This document shows positions 18,048 to 25,885 of a stretch of DNA of 64,000 nucleotides, piece by piece; position 1 is the first letter of the stretch, and each line of letters opens with the position of its first letter. Made by a program: the position numbers and the translations under genes. The DNA is taken from positions 62,001 through 126,000 of the forward strand of contig NZ_VYWO01000001.1 of the NCBI RefSeq assembly GCF_008726925.1, written 5' to 3'. The notes under the pieces were generated by a model that did not search any database, was not told the origin of the DNA, and was given only the letters and a program-made list of their open reading frames with translations. The stretch is from Aerococcus sanguinicola. Lineage in GTDB: Bacteria > Bacillota > Bacilli > Lactobacillales > Aerococcaceae.

Positions 18048-19241
18048 TTAATAGCCTTCTCGGTAATAGTCGCTATCCTGGCCATGGAGGGAGAAGATGG
18101 ATTCTCGCCCGGCTAATTGGAGGGGCATTTGAGGGTCGGAGAAGAGGGTGATGAGGGCTGGAGGGAGTTTGGAGACTGTAACTTGTTCGGGTGAAATTTC
18201 TGTCACAATGTCTTGGCCTCGACCCTCCATGATTTTCTTGCCAAATTCAGGGTCAATTAGGGTTCCCCGGCCAACAGCGGCTAAGTCTGCATAATTGAGG
18301 GCGTCGGCTGCTTTTTCTTCATTGGTGATGCCTCCCACGACAATGAGTTTGACCTCTTCGGGAAGGACTTGACGGTAGATTTGGGCATAGGTCAGATCTT
18401 GGCCTTCTGGTCGGTGCTTGTAGTCGAGATGGGAGATATGGATGTAGTCGAAGTCATAGTCCCGGCCGAGGTCAGCGACTAGACGGGTAGAGTCTTCATA
18501 GGTGTAGCCTACATTATCGCCATGGATTTCCTCGGGACTGATCCGGTAACCGATGATGAAATCTTTCGGGGCTTCCTTTCGAACGACTTCAAAGACCTTG
18601 TCGTTGACTGCGCGGATAAAGCGCGTCCGGTTCTCGTAAGAGCCACCCCATTGATCGCTTCGTTGGTTGGACCACTTGGAGAAGAATTGTTGGTGGAGGT
18701 AGTGGTTGGCCCCGTGGATTTCAACCCCATCGAAGCCGGCTTGGATGGCCCGCCGTGTTGCTTCACCGAAAGCGTCAATAACTTGGTAGATTTCTTCTTC
18801 AGTAATTTCTTCAACGGGGTAATCTAAGAAAGAAAAATCAATGGCGCTCGGCGCTAAGGCACGGCCTCCGTGGCGGGCAGGAAAATTGGATTCCCGGCCT
18901 GAGTGGTTAATTTGCACCATGGCCTTGTTGCCCTTAGCCTTTAGGGCCTTGGCAATCTGGCTCAGGCCTTCGATATGGGCATCGGACTGGATCCCTAGCT
19001 GTTCTTTGTTCGCTGCCCAAGTATGGGAGGGGCCACCATCCTTGATGACATAGCAATATTCGACAATGACAAGACCCGCAGACTCTGCCCGGGCTTGGTA
19101 GTAGTTGAGGGTGTCTGGACTAACGAAGCCCTGGCTTAGCCCACTATTGGTGAGCATAGGGGGTTGGACAATTCGTCCCTTAATTTCTGCCCCGTGGCGG
19201 AATTTCACGGTATCTCTTAATGTTTTAGTCAAGCTGATCAT
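18048..19241 (-). CDS. NADH:flavin oxidoreductase, Old Yellow Enzyme family
   Basis: FMN-dependent ene-reductase of the OYE / 2,4-dienoyl-CoA reductase N-domain type, 397 aa. GVEIHGANHYLHQQFFS carries the His/Asn pair that binds the substrate carbonyl, followed by NQRSDQWGGSYENRTRF, a family hallmark. GYRISPEE and VGGITNEE (phosphate binding) are also seen. It lacks the C-terminal FAD/NAD domain of FadH, so it is a single-domain member. The ATG at 19241 directly abuts GAAAGG; TTG at 19232 has better spacing from AAAGGATGA and may be the true start, shortening the protein by three residues. Substrate unknown. It lies about 4.5 kb before the end of the fatty-acid operon. Confidence 0.88.
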   Translation of the reverse strand: MISLTKTLRDTVKFRHGAEIKGRIVQPPMLTNSGLSQGFVSPDTLNYYQARAESAGLVIVEYCYVIKDGGPSHTWAANKEQLGIQSDAHIEGLSQIAKALKAKGNKAMVQINHSGRESNFPARHGGRALAPSAIDFSFLDYPVEEITEEEIYQVIDAFGEATRRAIQAGFDGVEIHGANHYLHQQFFSKWSNQRSDQWGGSYENRTRFIRAVNDKVFEVVRKEAPKDFIIGYRISPEEIHGDNVGYTYEDSTRLVADLGRDYDFDYIHISHLDYKHRPEGQDLTYAQIYRQVLPEEVKLIVVGGITNEEKAADALNYADLAAVGRGTLIDPEFGKKIMEGRGQDIVTEISPEQVTVSKLPPALITLFSDPQMPLQLAGRESIFSLHGQDSDYYREGY

Positions 19242-19389
19242 CCTTTCAATTGGCTTGTCAGGACCAGTCTAACATTAATTAAAGTCTTTTATTATAGAAA
19301 TAAATAATAACAGCTATCTCTGCTGACTATTGGAAGGACTGATCGGGTCAAGCGTCCATCCGCTATCAATAAATCCTATACTTAAGCCT

Positions 19390-19418
19390 TTGCTATTTCC
19401 GGGCAGGCTTTATATAAT
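19390..19418 (+). promoter_or_regulatory. Sigma-A promoter of the NlpA-family lipoprotein gene
   Basis: TTGCTA, 17-bp spacer, TATAAT. The transcript leader is about 60 nt and shows no S-box or T-box features. Confidence 0.72.
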
Positions 19419-19483
19419 AGTAAGAGGCATCCTGCTCCTTTTAACATGGTCAGGATGAATCAAATCACAAGGAGTGGCAGACA

Positions 19484-20299
19484 ATGCGAAAGAAATTGAT
19501 TTTATTTATGGCGGTTATTGCCCTATTCTTAACGGCATGTGGCAATTCAGGCAAGGAAGCGACCCATGTCAAGTTAGGGGTAGTAGGGGATAAGAATGAC
19601 CAGTGGGAATATATCCAAAAAGAACTGAAGGACAAGGAGAACATTGACCTTGAATTGGTGAAGTTTACGGACTACCGGGGACCCATTGTGGCCTTAGAAG
19701 ATGGCTCGATTGACCTGCATGCCGCTTTGACGGAAATCTTCATGGATGAAGTGAATAAAGAAGGCGGCTACACGAATACTACCATCGCTTATACGACTCT
19801 CAACCCCATGGGCGTCTTCTCGGAAAAGATTGACTCGCTCGACCAACTGAGAGATGGGGCAGTGGTTGCTCTCCCTAACGATGTTTCGAATGAAAGTCGG
19901 GCTCTCTTACTCCTGCAGACAGCGGGCCTGATTAAGTTGGACCCAGACAAGGGCCTCCTCCCTTCCATTAGTGACATTACTGACAACCCCAAGAACTTAC
20001 AATTTGAATCCATGGCAGCCAACCAAACCGCGCGTTCTCTAGGGGATGCCGATATCGCCTTGATCAATAACGATATGGCTTCTGATGCGGGCTTTGTTCC
20101 TACCCAAGATAGCATCTACCTGGAACCAGTGGCAGACTCTTCTAAGCCTTATTATAATGTCATTGCGGCCCGCCAGGATGAAAAGGATAAGGACGTCTAC
20201 CAAACCATCGTCAAATACTATCAGACGGATGAAGTGGCCAAGATCATTGATGAAATGACCAATGGCTCCAGTATTCCAGTTTGGAACGAGAGCAAGTAA
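19484..20299 (+). CDS. MetQ/NlpA-family substrate-binding lipoprotein
   Basis: Periplasmic-binding-type lipoprotein, 271 aa, of the family that feeds methionine to MetNI ABC transporters. The signal peptide ends in a lipobox LTAC with Cys19, so it is membrane-anchored outside the cell. LGVVGDKNDQWEYIQKEL begins the mature domain, and YTTLNPMGVFSEKI and VALPNDVSNESRALLLLQ are typical NlpA segments. No ABC ATPase or permease gene is adjacent, so it is an orphan receptor that must share a transporter encoded elsewhere. Methionine, a methionine derivative or a dipeptide are possible ligands. Strong AAGGAG RBS. Confidence 0.88.
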   Translation: MRKKLILFMAVIALFLTACGNSGKEATHVKLGVVGDKNDQWEYIQKELKDKENIDLELVKFTDYRGPIVALEDGSIDLHAALTEIFMDEVNKEGGYTNTTIAYTTLNPMGVFSEKIDSLDQLRDGAVVALPNDVSNESRALLLLQTAGLIKLDPDKGLLPSISDITDNPKNLQFESMAANQTARSLGDADIALINNDMASDAGFVPTQDSIYLEPVADSSKPYYNVIAARQDEKDKDVYQTIVKYYQTDEVAKIIDEMTNGSSIPVWNESK

Positions 20300-20315
20300 G
20301 CCCTCATGATCTATT

Positions 20316-20363
20316 AAACTTCGCTTAAGAAAGGAAAAATGCTCCTTTTTGAAGCGAAGTTTT
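20316..20363 (+). terminator. Intrinsic terminator after the NlpA-family gene
   Basis: AAACTTCGCTT pairs with AAGCGAAGTTT, with an inner AAGGA/TCCTT helix and a short T-run. Confidence 0.85.
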
Positions 20364-20409
20364 GTGCTAAAATATAGGCAGAAAATAATAGATGGGACGG
20401 TAAAATCAG

Positions 20410-20982
20410 ATGTGGAAAAAATTAGTGAATAGCTTAAGCCTCTTCAGTCTGAGCCTGGTCTTATTTGCTTGTGGACGTAGTGACCAGTCCTTAACTTTTG
20501 CTGGGGACCAAGAGAAGTCCTCTGCACAGACAGTTCAAGCCAGTAAGGGGGGCGCCAGTCAATCGGAAGAAGCCAGTGACCAAGCGGATCCAGCTGACCA
20601 AGGAGACGACGACAAGGAAGAAAGCGCTGGCCAAAGCTCAGACCAAGCGAGCTCACAAGGAACAAGCGCGAAGGCTTCAGAGTCGAGCTCAGACCAAGCC
20701 TTAGCGTCCAATACGGAATCTAATCCCGATTCCTCTAAGGATCTCTTACCCAAGGTCTCTAGCCTCATCCACCAAGCTTCAGCTAATATTTATAATAATG
20801 AGGATTACTACTTCATGCCAAGTGTCTTAGAGGATGGTAGCTTCCAAGTCGAAGTCCGCCGCCAAGCCCCTGAGAACATGCAACAATCCAACCTGGTGAC
20901 CATCTACCGTTACCAACCCAATACGGGGCAACTCTTGCAACAGGATATTTTAACCAACACTTGGAATGATGTTACCCCATAA
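20410..20982 (+). CDS. Hypothetical lipoprotein with a low-complexity linker
   Basis: 190 aa, family not recognised. The signal peptide ends in a lipobox LFAC with Cys21, so it should be lipid-anchored on the cell surface. Residues of about 40-115 form a disordered linker rich in Ser, Gln, Asp, Glu and Ala, with repeated SSDQA-like units. A small C-terminal domain of about 70 residues, from LPKVSSLIHQASANIY to the end, has Tyr and Phe spaced as in a beta-rich fold. The RBS is weak (GGGACGG). The linker probably spans the cell wall and exposes the C-terminal domain. It sits between an NlpA-type lipoprotein and YihY, with terminators on both sides. Confidence 0.75.
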   Translation: MWKKLVNSLSLFSLSLVLFACGRSDQSLTFAGDQEKSSAQTVQASKGGASQSEEASDQADPADQGDDDKEESAGQSSDQASSQGTSAKASESSSDQALASNTESNPDSSKDLLPKVSSLIHQASANIYNNEDYYFMPSVLEDGSFQVEVRRQAPENMQQSNLVTIYRYQPNTGQLLQQDILTNTWNDVTP

Positions 20983-21009
20983 GTGTGTTAAAATATAACT
21001 TGCACACGG

Positions 21010-21045
21010 AGTTCTGCACTTCTTCGATAGGTGCAGAACTTTTTT
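21010..21045 (+). terminator. Intrinsic terminator upstream of the yihY-type gene
   Basis: AGTTCTGCAC pairs with GTGCAGAACT, followed by six T. It ends the lipoprotein transcript 30 bp before the yihY-type start. Confidence 0.9.
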
Positions 21046-21075
21046 GATGTGATTAATAAAAAGGGAGGCAAGCTG

Positions 21076-22062
21076 ATGTTTGCAAAGTTCCAGCAGAAGT
21101 ATTTGCCAGTTATTCAACGCAGCGTACAAGATGCTTATGTAGGAGGAAGTGCTGCAGAAATGTCCTACTATACCTTACTCGCCCTCATTCCCTTGCTCAT
21201 CTTATTAGCTAATGTGATTCCTATTATCCCCATGGACACTGGGCAAGTGATTCAAGTGATTACAGATTTCTTACCGGACCAGGTGGCTCCTTTTATTATT
21301 CCGGTACTCAAGCAATATTTGGGGAATGTGAACATGGGGGTTATCTCCCTGTCATCCATTGCTATTATTTGGTCCGGATCGACGGGCTTCACCAGTTTAC
21401 AGCGAGTCCTTAAGCGGGTTTATGGCATTGACCATAAGAATAATATGATCTTTACCCGCCTGATTTCCTTCTTCCTGGCCTTTGCCTTGGTTCTAGTGGT
21501 GGCAGTCTTTAGCTTAGTCTACATGTTCGGCGAGGCCTTCTTCCAATTGCTGGAAGCCCATATTAACCTGCCTGACCAGTTCGTTCAGATTATCGGCGGC
21601 CTTCTCTCGGTCCAGGATCTCTGGCTGCTTATAGCGCTCTTCTTATTCAATAGCTACCTCTACCAGGTGGTCCCTATGCCGGGCTGGCATATCAAGTACT
21701 CACTCGTTGGTGCCTCGGTGTCGACTTTGATGATGTATTTGATTAGCACCTTGTTCAGTTACTATGTGGATTATTTTGTCGGTCAATCCTTGACCTCCTC
21801 GACGATTGGGGTCTTTGTGGTCCTAATGATCTATATCTATCTTTTCTGTATATCGATTGTCTCTGGGGCCTTGATCAATATTCTCTACTATCGTTTTGAC
21901 CACTTGTCCGATTATTTAAAGGAACAGCCTGCCTATATTAATCGACGGTCGAGTACTTGGGACCAAGCGGAAGAGGCGACAATTGCTTATGGTGACCTCC
22001 AGAGGCTGGATGCGCCGATACGTTTTGAAGATAATTATTTTAGTGAAGTTGGTGATGATTGA
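21076..22062 (+). CDS. YihY/UPF0761 (BrkB) family membrane protein
   Basis: Integral membrane protein of the virulence factor BrkB / YihY family, 328 aa, role unsettled. SAAEMSYYTLLALIPLLILL (residues 21-40) is the family signature. About six hydrophobic segments follow: near 30-50, 90-110, 135-160, 180-205, 215-240 and 250-275. The hydrophilic C-terminal tail is acidic. ATG at 21076 is chosen because AGGGAGG lies seven bases upstream; earlier in-frame starts lie inside the terminator stem. Its TGA overlaps the rodA ATG (TGATG), so the two are translationally coupled, which suggests an envelope function. Confidence 0.9.
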   Translation: MFAKFQQKYLPVIQRSVQDAYVGGSAAEMSYYTLLALIPLLILLANVIPIIPMDTGQVIQVITDFLPDQVAPFIIPVLKQYLGNVNMGVISLSSIAIIWSGSTGFTSLQRVLKRVYGIDHKNNMIFTRLISFFLAFALVLVVAVFSLVYMFGEAFFQLLEAHINLPDQFVQIIGGLLSVQDLWLLIALFLFNSYLYQVVPMPGWHIKYSLVGASVSTLMMYLISTLFSYYVDYFVGQSLTSSTIGVFVVLMIYIYLFCISIVSGALINILYYRFDHLSDYLKEQPAYINRRSSTWDQAEEATIAYGDLQRLDAPIRFEDNYFSEVGDD

Positions 22063-23366
22063 TGGATATGAAACGAAGCAAGTACCAGCGGGTTAAGAAC
22101 TTGACGAAGACCCGCTATGATTTTCCCCTGCTCCTAAGCTTACTCGCCCTGATGGCTTATTCGATGATTACGGTTTTTTCGACGACTTACCTCCAGTATG
22201 AGGAGGCCTCCCTTCTGCCGACCTTGATGCATGGGGCCTGGTTCTTGGTGGGCTTGGTCTTGGTTTATCTGATGATGCAGTTGGACCGTAAAACCCTCTT
22301 TCGCCTAGCCCCCTTAGCGTATTTCTTTGGGCTGGTCCTCCTCCTCTTGGTCCTCATCTTTTATGACCGCGGTCTGGCCCAGGCTAGCGGGGCCAGGTCC
22401 TGGTTCTCGATTGGGGGATTGACCTTCCAGCCCTCTGAATTGATGAAGCTCTTCTATATTATGATGATGGGCCGGCTAGTGGACGACTATAGCCGGGACT
22501 GTAACCGGATGGGCTATGACGAGATGCCTGTCCGCGACCAGGTACGGGTGGACTGGCGTTTCCTTCTGAAGCTTTTTGCTTGGTCCTTGCCGCCCATGCT
22601 CTTAATCGTCCTGCAGAATGACTTTGGGACCATGCTCGTCTTTATGATGATCTTGATTGGGATAATCTTTGTTTCGGGGATTTCTTGGCATATTATCCTG
22701 CCAACCTTCCTGGCTATTACTTTGCTCTTCCTTGTGCTCCTCTTCCTGGTGGTCTACGACCGGGACCTGCTTTTGAATTTAGGCTTCCAGGACTATCAAT
22801 TCTCCCGGATCGACTCCTGGCTGGCGCCCTTTGAGAATACGGCGTCAGAATCTTACCAGCTCAGCCAGTCGATTAAAGCAGTAGGGTCAGGGAAGATGTT
22901 CGGTAAGGGACTAGGTAATTTTGAGGTTTATGTCCCTGTCCGGGAATCGGATATGATTTTCTCCAGTATTGCGGAGAACTTTGGCTTTATTGGTAGTTCG
23001 CTCTTAATCCTGCTCTATTTCATCTTGATCTATTGCATGATTTCTGCCGCCTTTAAGACCAATGATAGTTTCTATGTGGCTATGGTAGCAGGGATTGTGA
23101 CTCTCTTCTCCTTCCACATTATCGAAAATATTGGGATGACGATTGGGCTCCTGCCGCTGACAGGGATCCCCTTGCCCTTCATCTCCCAGGGGGGCTCAGC
23201 CCTTATCACCAACATGATGTGTGTGGGCTTGGTTGCCTCGATTCGCTACAATGAAGACCAAACGGAAAGAGACCACCAACAGAATCTGGTCATCCGTCTG
23301 GCACGCAAATTAACAAAGGAGGCTAATCTTGAACGCTTTAGATTTATACGGACTGAAGAAGTGTAG
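22062..23366 (+). CDS. rodA: Rod shape-determining protein RodA (SEDS family)
   Basis: SEDS peptidoglycan glycosyltransferase with about ten membrane segments, 434 aa. FQPSELMKLFYI and QNDFGTM (with the catalytic Asp-containing region) are SEDS motifs. PVRESDMIFSSIAENFGFIG is the RodA form; FtsW proteins usually have a different residue pattern here. TGIPLPFISQGGSALITNM is the conserved C-terminal loop. It works with a class B PBP, not in the window, in elongation. The ATG at 22062 overlaps the previous stop; in-frame alternatives are TTG 22059 and ATG 22068. The arsC/spx-like gene starts inside its 3' end. Confidence 0.92.
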   Translation: MDMKRSKYQRVKNLTKTRYDFPLLLSLLALMAYSMITVFSTTYLQYEEASLLPTLMHGAWFLVGLVLVYLMMQLDRKTLFRLAPLAYFFGLVLLLLVLIFYDRGLAQASGARSWFSIGGLTFQPSELMKLFYIMMMGRLVDDYSRDCNRMGYDEMPVRDQVRVDWRFLLKLFAWSLPPMLLIVLQNDFGTMLVFMMILIGIIFVSGISWHIILPTFLAITLLFLVLLFLVVYDRDLLLNLGFQDYQFSRIDSWLAPFENTASESYQLSQSIKAVGSGKMFGKGLGNFEVYVPVRESDMIFSSIAENFGFIGSSLLILLYFILIYCMISAAFKTNDSFYVAMVAGIVTLFSFHIIENIGMTIGLLPLTGIPLPFISQGGSALITNMMCVGLVASIRYNEDQTERDHQQNLVIRLARKLTKEANLERFRFIRTEEV

Positions 23367-23691
23367 CACTTGTCAAAGGGTCAGCAAGGCTCTGGAAGCT
23401 GGGGGCTATAGCCTCAATTGGATCGATATCCGGGAGACCCCACCGCGCAAAGAACTTATCCAAGTTGCTGTCGACCAGGCCTGGCCTGAGGTTAAAAAAC
23501 TCTTTAATAGCTCGGGGCAAGCCTACCGGCAGTCGGGCCTCAAGGATAAAATTCCTCAAATGTCTAAAGAGGAGATCATTGATGCCCTAGCAGCGGATGG
23601 CATGCTGATCAAGCGGCCTTTCTTGACTGATGGCAAACAGGTGTCGGTCGGTAGCCGGGACCAGGCTTTAGCCAAATGGTTGGACCAATAA
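23329..23691 (+). CDS. ArsC/Spx-family thioredoxin-fold protein
   Basis: 120-aa protein of the ArsC family (YffB/Spx type). It opens DLYGLKKCSTCQRVSKAL with a CxxC pair at about residues 12-15. Spx also carries CxxC, but Spx proteins have a different C-terminal part and conserve RxxxR, and this protein is closer to the arsenate-reductase-like YffB group. IKRPFLTDGKQVSVGS matches the conserved R-P loop. Role unknown; a glutathione- or thioredoxin-linked reductase is possible. The start is TTG at 23329 with AAAGGAGG six bases upstream, both inside rodA, giving a 38-bp overlap. Confidence 0.85.
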   Translation: MNALDLYGLKKCSTCQRVSKALEAGGYSLNWIDIRETPPRKELIQVAVDQAWPEVKKLFNSSGQAYRQSGLKDKIPQMSKEEIIDALAADGMLIKRPFLTDGKQVSVGSRDQALAKWLDQ

Positions 23692-23701
23692 AATAAATAA
23701 G

Positions 23702-23748
23702 AAAAGGCATCCTAGCTAGCTTCTGAGAAGGGCTTAGGATGCCTTTTT
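23702..23748. terminator. Bidirectional intrinsic terminator
   Basis: AAAAGGCATCCTA pairs with TAGGATGCCTTTT, with A- and T-runs. It serves the rodA unit and the convergent fatty-acid operon. Confidence 0.9.
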
Positions 23749-23755
23749 GCTTGGT

Positions 23756-24691
23756 TTACAGCTTGGCTTGGCAGAGCTTCTGGCGGACTTGCTCAGCTTC
23801 GGCCATGATTTGTTCGATGATTTCTTGGACTGGGCGGATGTCATGGATACTAGCGGCACTTTCCCCAGCCATGGGACTGGCTTGGGCGAAACTTTCTTCA
23901 GTTAGTGCTTTTTGATAGGATTGTTTGAGGGCCGCTTGAATTTTACCAGGGTCTTGGCCCTTGAATTCAGCAGCTAGGATCTCTTCCAAGAAGGGCGTCT
24001 TGAGGCTGCGGACGGCCTGTCCCCAAGTCCGACCGGTAACAATGCTGGCTTGGTCATCTGCCGCCAGCAGGGCAGCCTTGTAGACATCTGGGATAGGGCA
24101 TTCCTCCGAAGCCAGGAAGCGGGTGCCCATTTGGACCCCACAAGCGCCCAAGGCCTGGGCTGCAAGCAGGCCTGCCCCTGTCGCAAAGCCTCCTGCTGCA
24201 ATAAGCGGGAGCTGGCAGTGCTGGCGAACGGCCTGGAGCAAGGGTAAGCTAGCGCTTTGACCGATGTGCCCGCCGGCTTCTTGCCCTTCAACAATGAGGG
24301 CATCCACCCCAAGTTTTTCCATTTTTTGAGCATGTTTGACCGAGGCAATAACAGGGATCAGGAGGCTTCCTGAAGCCCTCAGATCCTGGGCAAAAGCCTT
24401 GGGTGTGCCGGCTCCAGTCGTGACTACCGCAATCTCCTCCTGGTAGAGGATGGGGAGGAGGTCTTGGATATTATCCTGTTGGAGCATGAGGTTAACGCCG
24501 AAGGGCTGGTCGGTCTGCTGGCGGATGTCTTGGAGGGCAGCCTTGAGTTCAGTAGCCGACATCCCATAGCTAGAGAGGATCCCCAGCCCCCCAGCCTGGC
24601 TGACAGCGGCCACCAGCTCCGGTGTTGAAATCCGTGCCATTGCCCCTTGGAAGATAGGGTATTTGAGTCCAATTTTTTCGAAGAGAGTCAT
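23756..24691 (-). CDS. FMN-dependent FabK / nitronate monooxygenase-family enzyme
   Basis: TIM-barrel flavoenzyme, 311 aa. KYPIFQGAMARIS begins the barrel, GVNLML follows, and VEGQEAGGHIG carries the His that is conserved in FabK and nitronate monooxygenases. AAGGFATGAGLLAAQALGA and GVQMGTRFLASEE bind FMN phosphate. FabK reduces enoyl-ACP; relatives oxidise nitronates or act in polyunsaturated acid synthesis. As the last gene of a fatty-acid degradation operon, 13 bp after the thiolase, it may act on enoyl or acyl thioesters, but this is inference. RBS AAGGTGATGG. Confidence 0.85.
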   Translation of the reverse strand: MTLFEKIGLKYPIFQGAMARISTPELVAAVSQAGGLGILSSYGMSATELKAALQDIRQQTDQPFGVNLMLQQDNIQDLLPILYQEEIAVVTTGAGTPKAFAQDLRASGSLLIPVIASVKHAQKMEKLGVDALIVEGQEAGGHIGQSASLPLLQAVRQHCQLPLIAAGGFATGAGLLAAQALGACGVQMGTRFLASEECPIPDVYKAALLAADDQASIVTGRTWGQAVRSLKTPFLEEILAAEFKGQDPGKIQAALKQSYQKALTEESFAQASPMAGESAASIHDIRPVQEIIEQIMAEAEQVRQKLCQAKL

Positions 24692-24703
24692 TCCATCACC
24701 TTC

Positions 24704-25873
24704 CTAATTTAAATGTTCAAAGAGGGCAGCCGCTCCCATACCGCCGCCGATGCACATGGAAACGAGGCCATAACGGGCCTGGGAACGTCTGGCCATTTCG
24801 CTTAAGAGTTTGCAGCTAAGGACAGCTCCTGTCGCCCCGTTGGCGTGACCAAGAGCGATGGCGCCGCCATTAGGATTCACTCGTTCCTTGTCTAAGTGGA
24901 GGGCTTTGATCACAGCTAGGGCCTGGGCAGCGAAGGCTTCGTTGAGTTCGATGAGGTCAATCTGGTCTAAGCTGATAGCTTGCCGTTTGAGTAACTTTTG
25001 GATGGCAGGGACGGGCCCAATCCCCATCACTGCAGGATCCACCCCAGCGACCTGATAGCCTTTAAAAATGGCCAAGGGTTGGATTTGGAGTTTGTCTAGC
25101 ATACTTTCCGAGACGAGGGCGAGGAAACTCGCTCCGTCTGATATCTGTGAGGAAGAAGCTGCTGTGACAGTGCCCCCTCGTTTAAAGATGGCTTTGAGCC
25201 GGCTGACCTGGTCTAAGTTAGTATCTGGCCGGATGCCATCATCGGCTTGGACGATTTGACTTTGATGGGCCTTGGCCGTGTGGGCTTGGACCGGAACAAT
25301 TTCATCCTCAAACTTGCCTTCAACTTGGGCTTTATGGGCTTTGTGGTGGCTGTCTACGGCGAATTGGTCTTGGTCCTGGCGGCTAATCCCATAGTCTTCT
25401 GCCAGGCGCTCAGCGGTCAAGCCCATCCAATCACTGAGATGGCAGCCTGCGCTTTCTAGGCTGTAATTATTGTGGGCCTCGAGACTCGCATAAGGGGTGG
25501 TGGATTGGAATTCCAGACCACCAGCTAGGATAAAGTCTGCCTGGCCCGCTTGGATAGCCTGGCTAGCGTGGGCCAGGGCCTGGAGGGAGGAGGCACAAAA
25601 ACGATTAATGGTTTCAGCGGGGACTTGGACAGGGAGGCCAGCGCGCAGGCCTAGCTTGCGAGCAATATTTCCCCCCTGTAGGTTTTCGGGCATGGAGCAA
25701 CCCACAATGAGATCATCGATCAAGTAGGGGTCGAACTTGGGCCCTAGTTTTTTGATCAAGCCTTGGAGGACTTGGCCAGCAATATCCTCTGCTGGATCAT
25801 AGGCAAATTTGCCAGAGGGCTTGCCTTTGACGACAGCGGAGCGGGCAAAGGCGACAATATATGCTTCAGACAT
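24704..25873 (-). CDS. fadA: Thiolase, acetyl-CoA acyltransferase (FadA-like)
   Basis: Degradative thiolase that splits 3-ketoacyl-CoA with CoA, 389 aa. The acyl-accepting Cys is in ETINRFCASSLQAL near residue 92. NPNGGAIALGHANGATGA carries the catalytic His, and MCIGGGMGAAALFE the second catalytic Cys. In most homologues GHP follows ALG; here it is GHAN, a modest change. 13-bp spacing on each side to FadN and the FabK-like gene indicates one transcript. RBS GAAGGAGG. Confidence 0.92.
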   Translation of the reverse strand: MSEAYIVAFARSAVVKGKPSGKFAYDPAEDIAGQVLQGLIKKLGPKFDPYLIDDLIVGCSMPENLQGGNIARKLGLRAGLPVQVPAETINRFCASSLQALAHASQAIQAGQADFILAGGLEFQSTTPYASLEAHNNYSLESAGCHLSDWMGLTAERLAEDYGISRQDQDQFAVDSHHKAHKAQVEGKFEDEIVPVQAHTAKAHQSQIVQADDGIRPDTNLDQVSRLKAIFKRGGTVTAASSSQISDGASFLALVSESMLDKLQIQPLAIFKGYQVAGVDPAVMGIGPVPAIQKLLKRQAISLDQIDLIELNEAFAAQALAVIKALHLDKERVNPNGGAIALGHANGATGAVLSCKLLSEMARRSQARYGLVSMCIGGGMGAAALFEHLN

Positions 25874-25885
25874 AGTTTCCTCCTT

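Noticed and set aside
19242-19483. Riboswitch (S-box) for methionine before the NlpA-type gene
   Set aside because: The leader is only about 60 nt and has neither SAM-aptamer motifs nor a terminator.
21031-21075. Possible N-terminal extension of the YihY-type protein
   Set aside because: It starts inside a terminator stem and lacks an RBS; the ATG at 21076 has AGGGAGG at seven bases.
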